41,977 nt of DNA, taken from positions 64,001 through 105,977 of the forward strand of contig JBBHKE010000488.1 of the NCBI GenBank assembly GCA_037447655.1. Direction: 5' to 3'. Position 1 is the stretch's first letter, and every line of letters begins with the position of its first letter. Shown here piece by piece: positions 11,438 to 22,396 of this stretch. A program made the translations under genes and the position numbers. This stretch comes from Zygnema cylindricum (taxonomy: Eukaryota; Streptophyta; Zygnematophyceae; Zygnematales; Zygnemataceae). Below the pieces are notes generated by a model that saw nothing but the letters and a program-made list of their open reading frames with translations, was not told the DNA's origin and did no database searches.

Positions 11438-14400
11438 ATCCCCTCGTGGTCACGATATTTTTTCCTGGCTCTCGAATCCACTTCAATAATGATCTGGCAG
11501 AATAAGGAGTTGTTAAATCCACGCTAATAACGGTGTGGCAGAATAAGGAGTTGTTATGTCCACGCTGATAATTCTGTGACAGAGTAAGTTCTTGTTAATT
11601 CCACACTAACAACAGTGTGGCATAATAAGTAAAGTCCATACTGATTATGGTGCGGCAGGAAAAGCTAGATCCACACGAATAATGGTGTTTTCTGCCACAC
11701 TGGTTTTGTTGTTCTGATTGTGACTGTTGGGTTCTTGTCATTGTAATATGTAAATTGTTATTGGGTGTTTCAAAATGTTTAAACGGGGGAGGAGCTTCTT
11801 AGAACCTTTTAAAAATCAGCCAATTCAGGGTTTCTACCTCAAAGGTCAAGCTTTCTAGTTCTAGGGTTTTTACTTCAAGGATTCAAATTTCAGTTCAAAG
11901 CCTATTTTTGATACCCTGCTTTTGAAATTCCAATAATTTCATAACCCCGTTTTAAAGAAAAAAAATTCCTTTCTATGTTAAGACCCACAGATATGAAGGC
12001 TACACATTGTATCGTTATTAGCGTCAATTGTTTTTCGGTCACTTTAATCATCTTTTCTCGTGCCCGATGTCGGTTCGGAGACTGCCAAGTGGAAATACGT
12101 ACCTTTCCATCGCAGCCATGGGATTTAATAGACGGACAAGTGTGCAACGAGAAAAGATGATTAGTGGCATAAAGACGCTAATAAGGATACATGATCAAGT
12201 TGTTAATCCAGATTTTGATACAAGTGCCTGTGCATTTTTTTTCCTCTAGAAGGTTTTATATTTGGTCTTTGGCAAAAGATGTATTGTAAAAGTTACCTTG
12301 ACCGACGTAGAATTACTTCCTGTTATTGAGTTTGACGTGTTTAGTATTGTTTATAGACTAAAGCTCGATTTCATGAAAAACACAAGAAAGTATGATCATT
12401 TTCATGTAAAACATGGATTGAAAAACCATCGAAGTAGGTATGACGACTATTCGACGGAAAGCACTCATTTGCAAGGTTTGAACATGTGCCTATATTAACT
12501 GTGGATGCAAATGAGGCAAAAACGTTCACACATTTTTAAGAAACTTGTTTGACATTGGTTCAAATGCTTTATATTTCGTTGGCGACTTTTTTGTTTTACA
12601 TTTCAATTGAAATTAAATGTTGAACGGATTTTGTGTTCGTAAGGGTGGCTTTTACGGTATTGTACATTGTTTAGATTTTATATATACATGTCCAGATCTT
12701 CTTTAATTGCAATGGCGGTACCTGGCGCAAACATCATACCTTTTTTTTTGGTCCCTTTTTTGTATTTTTTCCTGATAACAAAGTGTTTTCACACTTTGAC
12801 GACAACCTTAGCTTTTTCTCTTCTTGGCGCTCACTTTTCCTCCTCTTTCCCTTCTCTCTCTCTCGCTCGCTCTCCCCCTCACCCTCCCTCCCTCTCCCTC
12901 TCGCTCTTTCTCTCTCACACACATTCTCACTCACTCTCGCTTTCCTCTCTCTCGTCTCTCACGACTCTTATTTTACCCTTCATCGTTTACCCTATTTTTT
13001 ACCATCTCCTACAGGAAGAATTGGGTTACAACCAAAAGGAAATGAATTATGTGGGGGTGGCAAAGGACATCGGAAATAATGTGGGTCTTTTGGCGGGATT
13101 TATATACCCCTTTATGCCCCCATGGGCCTCAATTGCTTTGGGAGCTTTGCAGGTAAATTAGTATTTTTAAGCAGTTTTCTATTTATCTGTTGAACAATTC
13201 AATTTAAAAAAAATGGATATTAATGCAATTTTTATCTTCTATTCTTGAGGTTTTATTTCTTTAACTCAAGCGAGGTTGATTTAGATGGGTCTTTTCCTTC
13301 CCCAGTTTAATTCCTTTTTCTCTCTGCCCCCCACACCCTCCCTTCCTCCTGCTTTCTCTCTCTCTCTCCCCTGCCAACTCCTTTTTTCACTTCCTATCAC
13401 TCGTCACGTTCTTTTCACTGTATTGCCACACTATGAGATTTTTTTGTCTGCTTATTTTTCTTGATTGTTTTTGTAACTGGCACGTGGCAGCATCTGATTG
13501 GCTACGGCTCTCTCTGGCTCGTTGTCAGCAAATATCTCCCACAGCCGCCGCTTTTGCAGGTGTGACCACGCTAATTACGGTGGCCTTTCCTTTCTGCCAC
13601 GCTGTTTTTCCTTAAGTACTTTTTCAGGCATGCCAATTTTTATTTCTGGCCGTGATTCACACGGATTTTAGATGCACTCTTTTTGTTCATTATGTGTTTT
13701 CCTTGCAGTGTATCGTTCAGACACACTTACGTATGTCAAATTTTCACGCAACTGTGTTTGATCCACACTTTTTAAGGTGTGCGACGGTTTTATGCAACTT
13801 CTCTGTATATTGATTTCATTAAGGTGTATCACATTATGTACGGTTTACCACTTTTTCTGGACTACTACCATCACCTTAATCAGGGCCAAACTGTACTTGT
13901 AACTCTGTCCTAATTCGACTCTGTGTGGACATCACTTCAAATGCTTTTGATGTGCAATTCTGGAAATCCCATTTACACTCCTATCAAATCTCTGCCGAAA
14001 ATGCCAGAAAAAACTTCTATTGACATCCCCTCTACAGGTGATGGCCTCCATGTATATTGGAGTAAACTCGGGGACTTATTTCAATACAGCTGCGTTATTA
14101 GTTTGTGTACATAATTTTCCGAATTCGCGCGGTCCGGCAGTCGGTCTTTTGAAAGGAATGGTCGGCTTGTCGGGAGCGATTTATTCTCAGCTTTATGCGG
14201 CGTTCTATGCGCCGAAACGTTCTGGTTTTCTGTTTTTGGCAACCGGGGGACCGTTCATTGCAGCCATGTCGGTTCTCTTTTTGCTGAAACCATATCCACA
14301 AGGTTTGGAGGAAATTTTGTGTTAAAATTGAAGTCCGTTCTCAAGTTTGAATCCTCATGTGTGTGGATTGGATCATTTTTTGAAAATTTTGAACTTTTCT

Positions 14401-17279
14401 TTTTGGATCCGTGCTCATGTTGAATACTGGCACTTAGAAAGGATTATGAATACCTGAACTTTTTCTACAATCCGCACTACTGAACCTACACTAAGTCTGA
14501 ATCCATACTAATGTTAAATCGATATAGAATCCACCCTGTACTTGATTCTGCATCAGTTTAATTTTTCTTAGCAGGTTTTTTTGATACTCAATAGGCGCTT
14601 TTAATCTCGTTAAACTCGATTTATTCCTTTTTTCCCTCGTTTTTGTGTTGTTGATTGGCAGGCGTTCGTAATGCTCGTACAGAGGAAGAGGAGAAAAGTA
14701 ATTTTAACCTCTGCTTTATATGCCTCTCTCTCCTTGTCAGTTTCCTTCTTCTGATAACAACCATTGGATCTCTCTCGCCTATGGGTAGATCGACCACTCA
14801 AATTATGGTTTTGGGTATTTTTATTTTATTGGCTTTGCCCCTTATTATCCCTTTACAAATGTGGATCTCAAATTTGAACGAAGGAAGATTTTCAGATGAG
14901 GAACAAAGGGGTCTATTAGAACGAGGAAAAGGGGAGAATGACAGTGAAAATTTTGGTTTGGATACAAATGCCAAGTTAGGAACAATGTGTGATCAATTGG
15001 AACCGCACGAATTGGAAATCGGCTTACGGAGCCGATTTCAAGCAGAGGCAGAGAAGGAACCACTCATTTTAGAAGTGAGACAGGTCATTGATGTTATCAA
15101 AACCGATAAAGTTGAGAGCGAAAACGATAATACTGAATTTCAATTGAATAAGGCTGATAATAGTGAACAAAAAATGAGATCAGAACTTAAAAATGCCAAT
15201 TTAAAATGTAAGGAAAATGAGTCGAAAATCTCACAAAAACTGAAGTCTTTCGATTCTAAGCTTGCAATCTCTCTCGAAGCCAGTTATTTGCGGGAAAATC
15301 TGACCGACAAGAGCATGCAGGAATCAGAACTTTCAGTATCACCCAAGGGAGATGCAAAAACGTCCAAAAAAGATGCAAAAGTACCATCTTCACCGGTGAA
15401 TTTAACCTTATTTGAAGCGATGAAGACATTAAATTTTTGGCTAGCTTTTTTTTCCATGCTTTGTGGAGCCGGAACAGGATTAACTACCATAAATAACCTT
15501 GCCCAGATAGGACAAGCCCAAAAGTTGTCTTCTCAGCAAATTGTCTTCTCGGTGGCACTTGTGAGCGTTTGGAATTGTTCCGGAAGAGTGGGTGGAGGCT
15601 TTTGCTCCGAATATCTGGTCAGGTGAGAAATCATTATTGAAATTATTACATTCTTACATGTTCAAATTGTTTTGTCTTTCTAATTGTCTGATTAAAATTA
15701 TGTACTGAACAATATGGAGGGTTTGAAAATTTTAATTCACAGTGGCGATAACTAAAACTGATTGTAATGTTTAGTGAACGACTGGGATTGCTTTGAAAGC
15801 ATAAAAACAACGTATCGGTTGTCGTGGGATAATTGGTGATATCAATATTATTGAATATCGATTGGTTGCATCCCCCTGAAATTTATCGGTGTGACTGATA
15901 AAAGATGTTTCAATTATCGCCGATTATTGCGATAATAATGGGCGATAACCGCAGTAGTGGGATAGTACTACTGTACACGTCTAAAGAGAGAGTCTATAGT
16001 AAAAACATGTAAAGTAAAATAGAATTGAAAAGTAAAAAACATTCTCTCTTTTGTTGAATATATGTTCATGGACGCGAGATTTGCTGGTGCCACTTGTACG
16101 TTGATAAACAATTTCCTATCGCTAAAAAGTATTTTGGATGGGGAAACCCACTATTGAAATCCGCAATTTGTACGCGATGTACTTTTTTGTATCGATTTAA
16201 ATTAAAGAATTGTCTTGCTGGATGGTGCCTTCCCATATTATGTGTAACGATTTGTTTTGTCCCCGTCGTCAAACTTTATCGACGATAAATCTAGATATAT
16301 TTATCAAACCAACAATTATATTCCCGAATAAAAACAGTGATATCAACTGACTTGGATAACGATGTACTGCGCCCTAGTGGTCAAATAAGATTTATCCTTG
16401 AATTAAAATTGGACATTTAACATTGCAACATTGTGAACCATTCAATACAGAACATTGTGAACTTGAGACACTTAACTTTTTTATTCTGTCTTTTTATTCT
16501 GTTGATGTGTGTCTATTTAATATCAAATATTGTTTGTGGATATCACTGCAGTCTTAATTGGGATTCAAATGTATATCACAGTTCAACCTTTGTTAACACA
16601 ATGTGTGTGCAATGTCTGTTTATGATAAAATACTGTTTATAATACTGTTTATCGAAATCACTGCAATACTGTTTATAATACTGTTTATCGAAATCACTGC
16701 AGTCTTAGTTAGTATTCAAAAGGATAGTTCAGTTGAAGCTTAGTTAACAAATTGTGTATGTGGATGTGTGTCTGTCTCTGTGTCTCTCTGTGCTTATTTT
16801 GTAGGCATCGCCGACAAGCTCGACCAATAATTATCGCTTGGGCTCAAGGTCTCATGGCAATCGGTCACCTTATGTTTGCTTTCGCGTTGCCGGGATCGAT
16901 GTACATAGGTTCTCTCATTGTCGGGTCTTGTTACGGTATCATTTTTAGCATGTTTACAGCATCTTTGTCGGAAATTTTTGGACTCGCTCATTTTGCAATG
17001 ATTTATAATTTTTTCACAATGGCAAATCCGTTGGGTTCGTGTATTTTCTCGGCCATTGCGGGCTATTTTTACGACAAGTTGGTGGAGGAAAATGGAGTAT
17101 TAATTGCTCAACAACCCGTAAGGCAATGTTTGGGTGCAAAATGTTTTAGGACGACGTTTTTAATAATGGCAGGTATGTGTGTGTTAGGTATGTTTTCTAC
17201 TTTTTTGCTCTCTAGCAGAACTAAAGGGGTATACGAACTTTTGTACAAGCAACCTAAAAAAGTGGATGAAGCACATTAG
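11134..17279 (+). CDS. Nodulin-like / NFD4-type MFS transporter, six exons
   Basis: Exons are 11134-11298, 13015-13152, 13491-13559, 14038-14302, 14662-15622 and 16805-17279. Every junction is GT..AG and keeps frame, giving 690 residues. The protein is a multi-pass membrane transporter of the plant nodulin-like MFS family. Family signatures are RGKWMALIGAMW (residues about 26-37), ELGYNQKEMNYVGVAKDIGN after the first junction, then YFNTAALLVCVHNFPNSRGP and LLKGMVGLSGAI. The C-terminal half restarts at LTLFEAMKTLNFW and continues through INNLAQIGQ and WNCSGRVGGG to SLSEIFGLAHFAMIYNFF and GYFYD. A hydrophilic, charged central loop of about 180 residues (about 282-460) separates the halves and looks longer than usual for the family. 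The substrate is unknown. The start ATG gives a basic N-terminus before helix 1. AATAAA words at 17382 and 17447 are candidate polyadenylation signals. Confidence 0.9.
11491..11683 (+). repeat. Intronic minisatellite
   Basis: About five imperfect units of 35-41 bp follow the pattern 'ggtgtggcagaataagga', then 'gttgttaa', then 'tccacgctaataa'. The first two units are almost identical and later ones are shorter and more diverged. A related inverted phrase occurs in intron 3 at about 13561-13605 (accacgctaattacggtgg ... ctgccacgc). Confidence 0.7.
12001..12193. mobile_element. MITE with long inverted repeats in intron 1
   Basis: The left arm 'tgtatcgttattagcgtc ... aatcatcttttctcgt' is mirrored on the right by 'acgagaaaagatgatt ... 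gacgctaataaggataca'. Arms are about 55 bp with mismatches. The same terminal words and the internal 'gacaagtgtg' occur in the element at 26786-27013, so this is a family member. The exact ends and target duplication are unclear. The two frames of 60-80 codons through it are mirror-arm artefacts. Confidence 0.7.
15623..16804 (+). other. Intron 5 of the MFS gene
   Basis: GTGAGAAA..TTTTGTAG, 1,182 bp. A block at about 15808-16370 has cgataa-rich ends and may be another MITE, but the inverted repeat is weak. A perfect 36-bp tandem duplication lies at 16629-16664 and 16665-16700. Around it, 16540-16600 and 16691-16750 are similar (both run 'atcactgcagtctta' then 'attcaaa'), so the acceptor-proximal part of the intron has been duplicated. 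Confidence 0.7.
16629..16700 (+). repeat. Perfect 36-bp tandem duplication
   Basis: Two adjacent identical 36-bp units begin 'aatactgtttataatactg' and end 'atcactgc'. Each unit itself contains 'atactgttta' twice. It lies about 100 bp upstream of the intron 5 acceptor. Confidence 0.9.
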
Positions 17280-18292
17280 GGTTAGTTTTGTAGACATTGT
17301 TGGTACATTGAAATTTGTCATCCGCTTTTTATTTTTAGGGCAGGTGATTAATTAAGAGCTCTATTATTATTGCCGGCTCTCAATAAATTATGTTAGGAAT
17401 AAGGCTAAGAAGCCCCTCTTTGTATCCATTTAGTTGATTTGATCCTAATAAAGTTTAGATTTTCTCTCGAGACCGATAAAATTTATATCAATGCCTCTAA
17501 GGCTTCCATGGACAATACGTCTGCCTTTGTTTTGGTGTCATCTCCCTATTTGACTTTGTTGTATTAGGCAAAAGGCAACTGGTATCCTCAATTTGTGATT
17601 ATGGGTCGACTTGTATCCTCATTTTGATCGAATTCGGTTTCCTATTGTATTTCACCAATTCTGTGAGATTTTTCTTGGTCAAATCCTATTCTTGTGGCTA
17701 AACGACCATCTTTGATGATCACTTCATGGACGTCCTTCACACTTTGTGACGTCGTGGGGCTTTTGATCACGAGTTTGGGCCTAAGGCTCGCCTTCAAGCT
17801 TCTCTTCTTGTCTCCTGGCGGTTTGGGTTTGCTATCGAAGTGTGGCTACCTCTGCCTACTTGGGAAGTTGGTGCCTTGTTGCCTCCACTCTTGTCTATCA
17901 TTTTCTGGTTGGGGGCACTCATAAACGGACAAAAATGGATTGGAAATACATTTACAAAACACAAAACTGAATCACCAACTGAAACTGAAAACAGATTTCA
18001 CGGATAACATGGAATAGAGCAAAGTAGTTTGAAGTATTTAGTGTGACTTTGACATATGGGAAGAGATTGAAAAAGTAATATATACGGAGATTATTGAGAC
18101 TTGTAGTTAGGACCAAAATTGTAGCGGAGGAAAATAGGAAACTGAAACAGAGCAGAAAACATGTTTTTTTTGTTTTAAACTACAGGTTTGGATTTGTCCT
18201 AAAAAAGGTAGGCGGAGAAAATTAGATTGGAAATGGATTTACAGAAATCAAAACTGAATCAACAACTGAAACTGAAAACGAAATACAAGATG
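17280..18292. other. 3' flank of the MFS gene and unassigned DNA
   Basis: It holds the 3' UTR of the MFS gene with possible polyadenylation words (17382, 17447). On the minus strand a stop-free stretch of about 67 codons without an ATG (17642-17845) has ordinary coding-like composition, including KSPTTSQSVKDVHEVIIKDG. It could be a retroelement relic or chance. 17935-18290 is A-rich with nothing recognisable. Confidence 0.35.
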
Positions 18293-18300
18293 TAATTTAA

Positions 18301-19224
18301 GGAGAATTGATCATCGCAGTGACTATTTTGGCTGCGGGTAGTCACTTACGTCACCTTATCAAAGATTGTACATTTTAAGTACATTGGTGCAAACTAAGTA
18401 CCGTTGAGTTTAGATTTGACGGTCAATCAGTTAAACAACTTTGAACTTCAAAATATAGTAACAACCGGTTAAAATTTTGCCGCGCTTGTGAACGTCGACT
18501 GTCATAAAAAAATCAACAATTCACACAGCCAGCGACGGTTTACGGTAACAAAACTGCGGCAACCGCATGTAAATAAAAGTGTTGCGCACAGTCACTTTCT
18601 CACTTTAAGTGAGTTCCAATGTGAGTGCACATGTCGGCTTTTAACTAGCATAAAAATTGAAATTTAATCGCGAAGCGTTACATTGAACTTAGACGCAAAT
18701 TGAAGAACGACGCGAAATGAAACCTCTCAAAACTAAAGTACTAGAAGTCTTCGATCGCACGAAACAAATTAAACTTTGCACACTAAATAAAATTTACTTG
18801 CGTAAAAATATCAATGAATCTAAATGAAAAAAATGCAAGTCGTCACGCGCGACCAAATCAAGCTACAATATTTACGCTTCGCGATAAAATTTCAATTTTG
18901 CGGCTAAGTTAAAAGCCAGCATGTGCTCTCACATTGGAGCTCACGTAAAGTGAGAAAGTGACTGTGCGCAACACTTTTAATTACATGTGGTTGTCGCAGT
19001 TTTGTTACCATAAACCGTCGCCGGCCGTGTGAATTGTTGATTTTATTATGACAGTCGACGATCACAAGCGCGGCAATATTTTAACCAGTTGTTACTATAT
19101 TTTGAAATTCAAAGTTGTTCAACTGATTGACCGTCAAATCTAAATCAACGGTACTTAACTTGTACCAATGTGTGACGTAAGTGACTGCGTGCAACCAAAA
19201 TAGTCAATGCGATGATCAATTCCC
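18301..19224. mobile_element. Long-armed foldback element, copy 2
   Basis: The 924-bp element is almost one hairpin. The left half ('ggagaattgatcatcgcag', 'acggtcaatcag', 'ttgccgcgcttgtgaacgtc', 'gtttacggtaacaaaactgc') is mirrored by the right half ending 'gatgatcaattccc'. Arms are roughly 350 bp each around a centre near 18760. Flanks taatttaa and tgttttaa agree at 6 of 8 positions, so the duplication is degraded. It is the same family as 8737-10412, with no coding capacity. Confidence 0.8.
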
Positions 19225-20980
19225 TGTTTTAATTATCATTTGAAAATAGAATTCAAACTGAAAAATCAAAAAATAGAGTAAAAAAGAAAGAAAGTTGAAG
19301 CTCTGAACAACAACAAATTTTAGAAAGCAAATGTTAGAAAGTATAATCTTCTGAAAAATGAAAGCATATGGAATTTAAATCCTTGGGAACCACTCAAATA
19401 AGAGTAATACTAGCTTTACACTGAAAACAATCCAAAAATGTTTGAAAACTACTACGTAAATGAATCTTAAAACAACAAAAGGTTCAAAAAATATATTATG
19501 AAAAGGGATAATTGAGTTCTTTTCTTGACAAAATACTTCAAATTTTAGAAAACTACATCTAGAACATGTAACTTAGGTCGACAAAGAATCTACATGAAAA
19601 ACTGAATTGAAATAAAAGTGCGAATGAAATTGAATTTGCAATACATAACTGAAACTGAATCTTCACCTGGGATTGTAATTGTAACGGAATCAAAAACTGC
19701 ATTTGAAGCTGAAAATAACGGAATTAAAAACTTGAAAATAACCAGAAAATGAATTCAAAACATAAAATTTGTTAGTTTTTCAAAAATGGTCTAAAAAACG
19801 GTTAAACATTCGTTCAATTCCGTTTAAACTTACCTCCAGTATAACTCCTTCGCCTGTTCTACCTCACAAGACAATCCCCCATATCCGCCTCGTTCACCTG
19901 CTTAGACCCCTTCCTTACCCACCCCCATTTCGCTTAATTAATGTCCGTTAGGAATATAAATGGGGAGTAAAATTGATCTTCATTTAAAAAAATGGTTATT
20001 TTATGTTGTAGTGATTTTCAGATGGCGGAAGTAGTGCTTTTATACCTTTTTTGGCGGTTAAAAAACGTCGCTCTAAATATTTTCTCCCGCTTCCTCCCGT
20101 TGCACTCAAAGCCAACTTGTGGTAGAATGCGAAATGGTGTGGCTTGAAGGAGGGAATAGGGCGCAAGGCGACAGTGGCAAGGAGAGCGAGCAGTAAGGGC
20201 AACTCCACAATTTTTTCACCTTCATATGCTTTTCACCTTTCCATGAAATGAAACTGCCCCATCGAGACCCCTGCAAAAATAAAACATACAAGATGCAAGC
20301 GGACAAAAACAAACAACCCTGTACTTTTTTTCGTCGTCAAAAACTTTTGAAAACTTTTCACAAGTGGGAATATGTTTCCCTATTTGTCATAGCCGTTTTA
20401 ATTTATTTAAAGCACATCGCCGATGTGTTTTAAGATAAGTTTGAAGATGACGTGTTAGTGGTTCAAAAAGTCACAAAATGACAACTTTTTATACATCCTA
20501 AATTCGACGATGACGCAAATTGTACTCTACAATTTTGGGATTTTGTCGTACGGTTGCAACTTTAGCACTACGGCACTAAGTTTTACAAGAAAATGACAGA
20601 AAAAAACCCGTACTGCTCGTACCCTAAGCTTGGTAAACTATCAATACATTTAGTCTTATTTTTTTGTCTTTTTTACTCTATTTTTTAGTTTTTTTGTTAA
20701 ACTTGGCCACATATTACCATAAATTACACTAATTAATGTTGAAATTCTAAATTTGGGTAACATATTACTCTATTTTTCAGTCTTTTACTAAAGTTGTCCG
20801 AATACTAACTTAAAATTTTACGCCAATTGACTTTTGAATTCAAAATTAGTTTAACTTTTTAATAAAGTGTTTGAAAGGACCTTAAATAGAGTCAACCGGT
20901 GTCAAAATAGAGTCGACATGTACTATTATATTCAAAGTTAAAAGGACATGCGCTCTATCACGGCTCTCCTCCATCAAGTG
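19225..20980. other. Unassigned intergenic DNA
   Basis: A-rich text from 19225 to 19780 is reminiscent of the A-rich block at 17935-18290 (repeated 'actgaaactgaaaa' phrases on both sides of the foldback). 20000-20440 has two minus-strand frames of about 70 codons without recognisable motifs. 20660-20870 holds two imperfect units of about 105 bp containing 'actctatttttcagt' and 'gttaaacttgg'-like words. No gene can be supported. Confidence 0.35.
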
Positions 20981-20984
20981 TCGC

Positions 20985-22090
20985 GAGTAATCGTAAGCAA
21001 ATTCTTCTTTAATACTTTGGTTACTTTCTATACTAGGTTGTGTCAACAAGGCAATTATCACCTACGTTTTTCACTGCGACTTGCTCCACGTAGGTCCCTG
21101 TTCAAACGCCGAGAATAGTCAAAGATTTTAAAATGATAAAATTTTAACGTTGCATTTGTACAGATGGACGAAATTGAAAATTTGTAAAAACATATTTTAT
21201 TTTAAGACATCTGTGTGCGTACTTCTCCACTGTTCGGATTGCGCCATCATGTTTTAAAGGCGAAATTCCTTTCCATGAAGGTTAATTGATGGCAAAAACA
21301 ACATCGAAAGGTATCCTCCGACAAAGATTTTTACGTCACGTAGGTGTATTTGAATCCACCTGTCACAAGGAACATGGCCTTTGCCAATTATAAGGATGTC
21401 ATCGATCGTCCGTCGTGGATCATGTACCTCTTTTCCAAGTGTACCAATTGTACACGTTATGTGTTCATCTAGTGACCTCATTGAAAACAATCGGAGTTGG
21501 AACTTTGTGGGCTTCGTTGCCCCACAGAATGCACAATTCACAAGTAGGCACTAGGATATCATCGACCTACTTTGGTTACCCCAATAATAATTCCGATCCT
21601 GGCAAGCTTTAACTCTGACCAGGTTCACCCCTACGAAGACAAGACTTCATTGAGTCCAACGCAAAAAGAATCAATGAATTTGCTCCCTTGAGCAATTACT
21701 TATGGCTTGTCAAGGTTGACCTTTATAGTTACAAGCTCCCTTAGAGAGAGGTACCTAAATTTCACTAAGTCCTGGTCTGCCTACTCACACCTACCTACTA
21801 CCAAACGCTAGTCCAACAGGAACACTGTATAGTACAAAAAGGTACAGTGGCCGATGTACTTATTGTACGACCATTGTACGACATGGTCTTCAAGGTGACG
21901 CCTATCAAATTGAAGCCATGGTTCCTCCTCCCAACTTCTCCAGTATCTAATGTGGCGCCACATGGCATCGCATGACGCTATCTCCAAAGGCCGCCAAAAG
22001 CTCATTCTGGGTGGCGGTTGCAACGACGGCCGTCCGATCAAACATATTTACACGGTATGGATTCGCGTCCGTGCATGAATTGTTTCATAT
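20985..22090 (+). repeat. Repeat fragments related to 1000-1500 and 1-320
   Basis: 20985-21490 corresponds to 1000-1500 and 21820-22090 to 1-320, both in direct orientation but in the opposite order. Between them (21490-21820) nothing is recognised. Small frames here carry no motif. Confidence 0.45.
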
Positions 22091-22396
22091 GCCCCTCGTC
22101 GTTAGTTTGTAAATTAGTTGTTGCGTCATTGTTTATGTATTCTTTAAACTTCACAAGTGTATCATTTTGCAATGCCTTAGGGGATAAGGTAAACTATTAC
22201 ATAATATTCCGCAGACCCTAGTTCAAATCGGGGTAAAGGTAATATTTTTGTGAAAATGCCCTCTACTTCAGTTTGCCACCTTCTAAATAAGGCGGTAGCC
22301 ATGTCGTGTCTTTGATCCTCCCTCTCTCTCTGTAAATTCTAGCTAAAATAGAGAATTGAACTATTAATTACATGAGACAAGATACCTTTTTCAACA
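22090..22396 (-). repeat. Probable remnant of the Copia 3' LTR
   Basis: On the minus strand, the purine-rich 'aaaaattaaggggaa' is followed directly by TGTTGAAAAAGG at 22396, the usual arrangement of polypurine tract and LTR. No second LTR remains in the window, so the outer end cannot be set and 22090 is only where other repeat text begins. Confidence 0.4.

Larger units (their letters stand above)
11299..13014 (+). other. Intron 1 of the MFS gene
   Basis: It opens GTATGTAC and closes TCCTACAG, 1,716 bp. It contains a CT microsatellite (about 11381-11441), a 41-bp-type minisatellite (11491-11683), a MITE (12001-12193) and a second long pyrimidine tract (about 12836-12960) just upstream of the acceptor. 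Frames inside it (12667-13161 and neighbours) are low-complexity pyrimidine translations joined to exon 2. Confidence 0.8.

Noticed and set aside
12667-13161. 164-codon frame
   Set aside because: Most of it translates a CT-rich intronic tract; only the end is exon 2 of the transporter gene.
15808-16370. Possible MITE in intron 5 with cgataa-rich ends
   Set aside because: The inverted repeat is short and patchy and no target duplication was found.
19996-20312. Two overlapping minus-strand frames, one beginning with a leucine-rich, signal-like stretch
   Set aside because: No family resemblance, no splice or promoter context, and both frames overlap.
22140-22240. tRNA- or SINE-like text ('ttaggggataaggtaaac' followed by 'gaccctagttcaaatcgggg')
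   Set aside because: It resembles pol III A and B boxes, but no acceptor stem or cloverleaf can be drawn and the B box is imperfect. At most it is a SINE relic.
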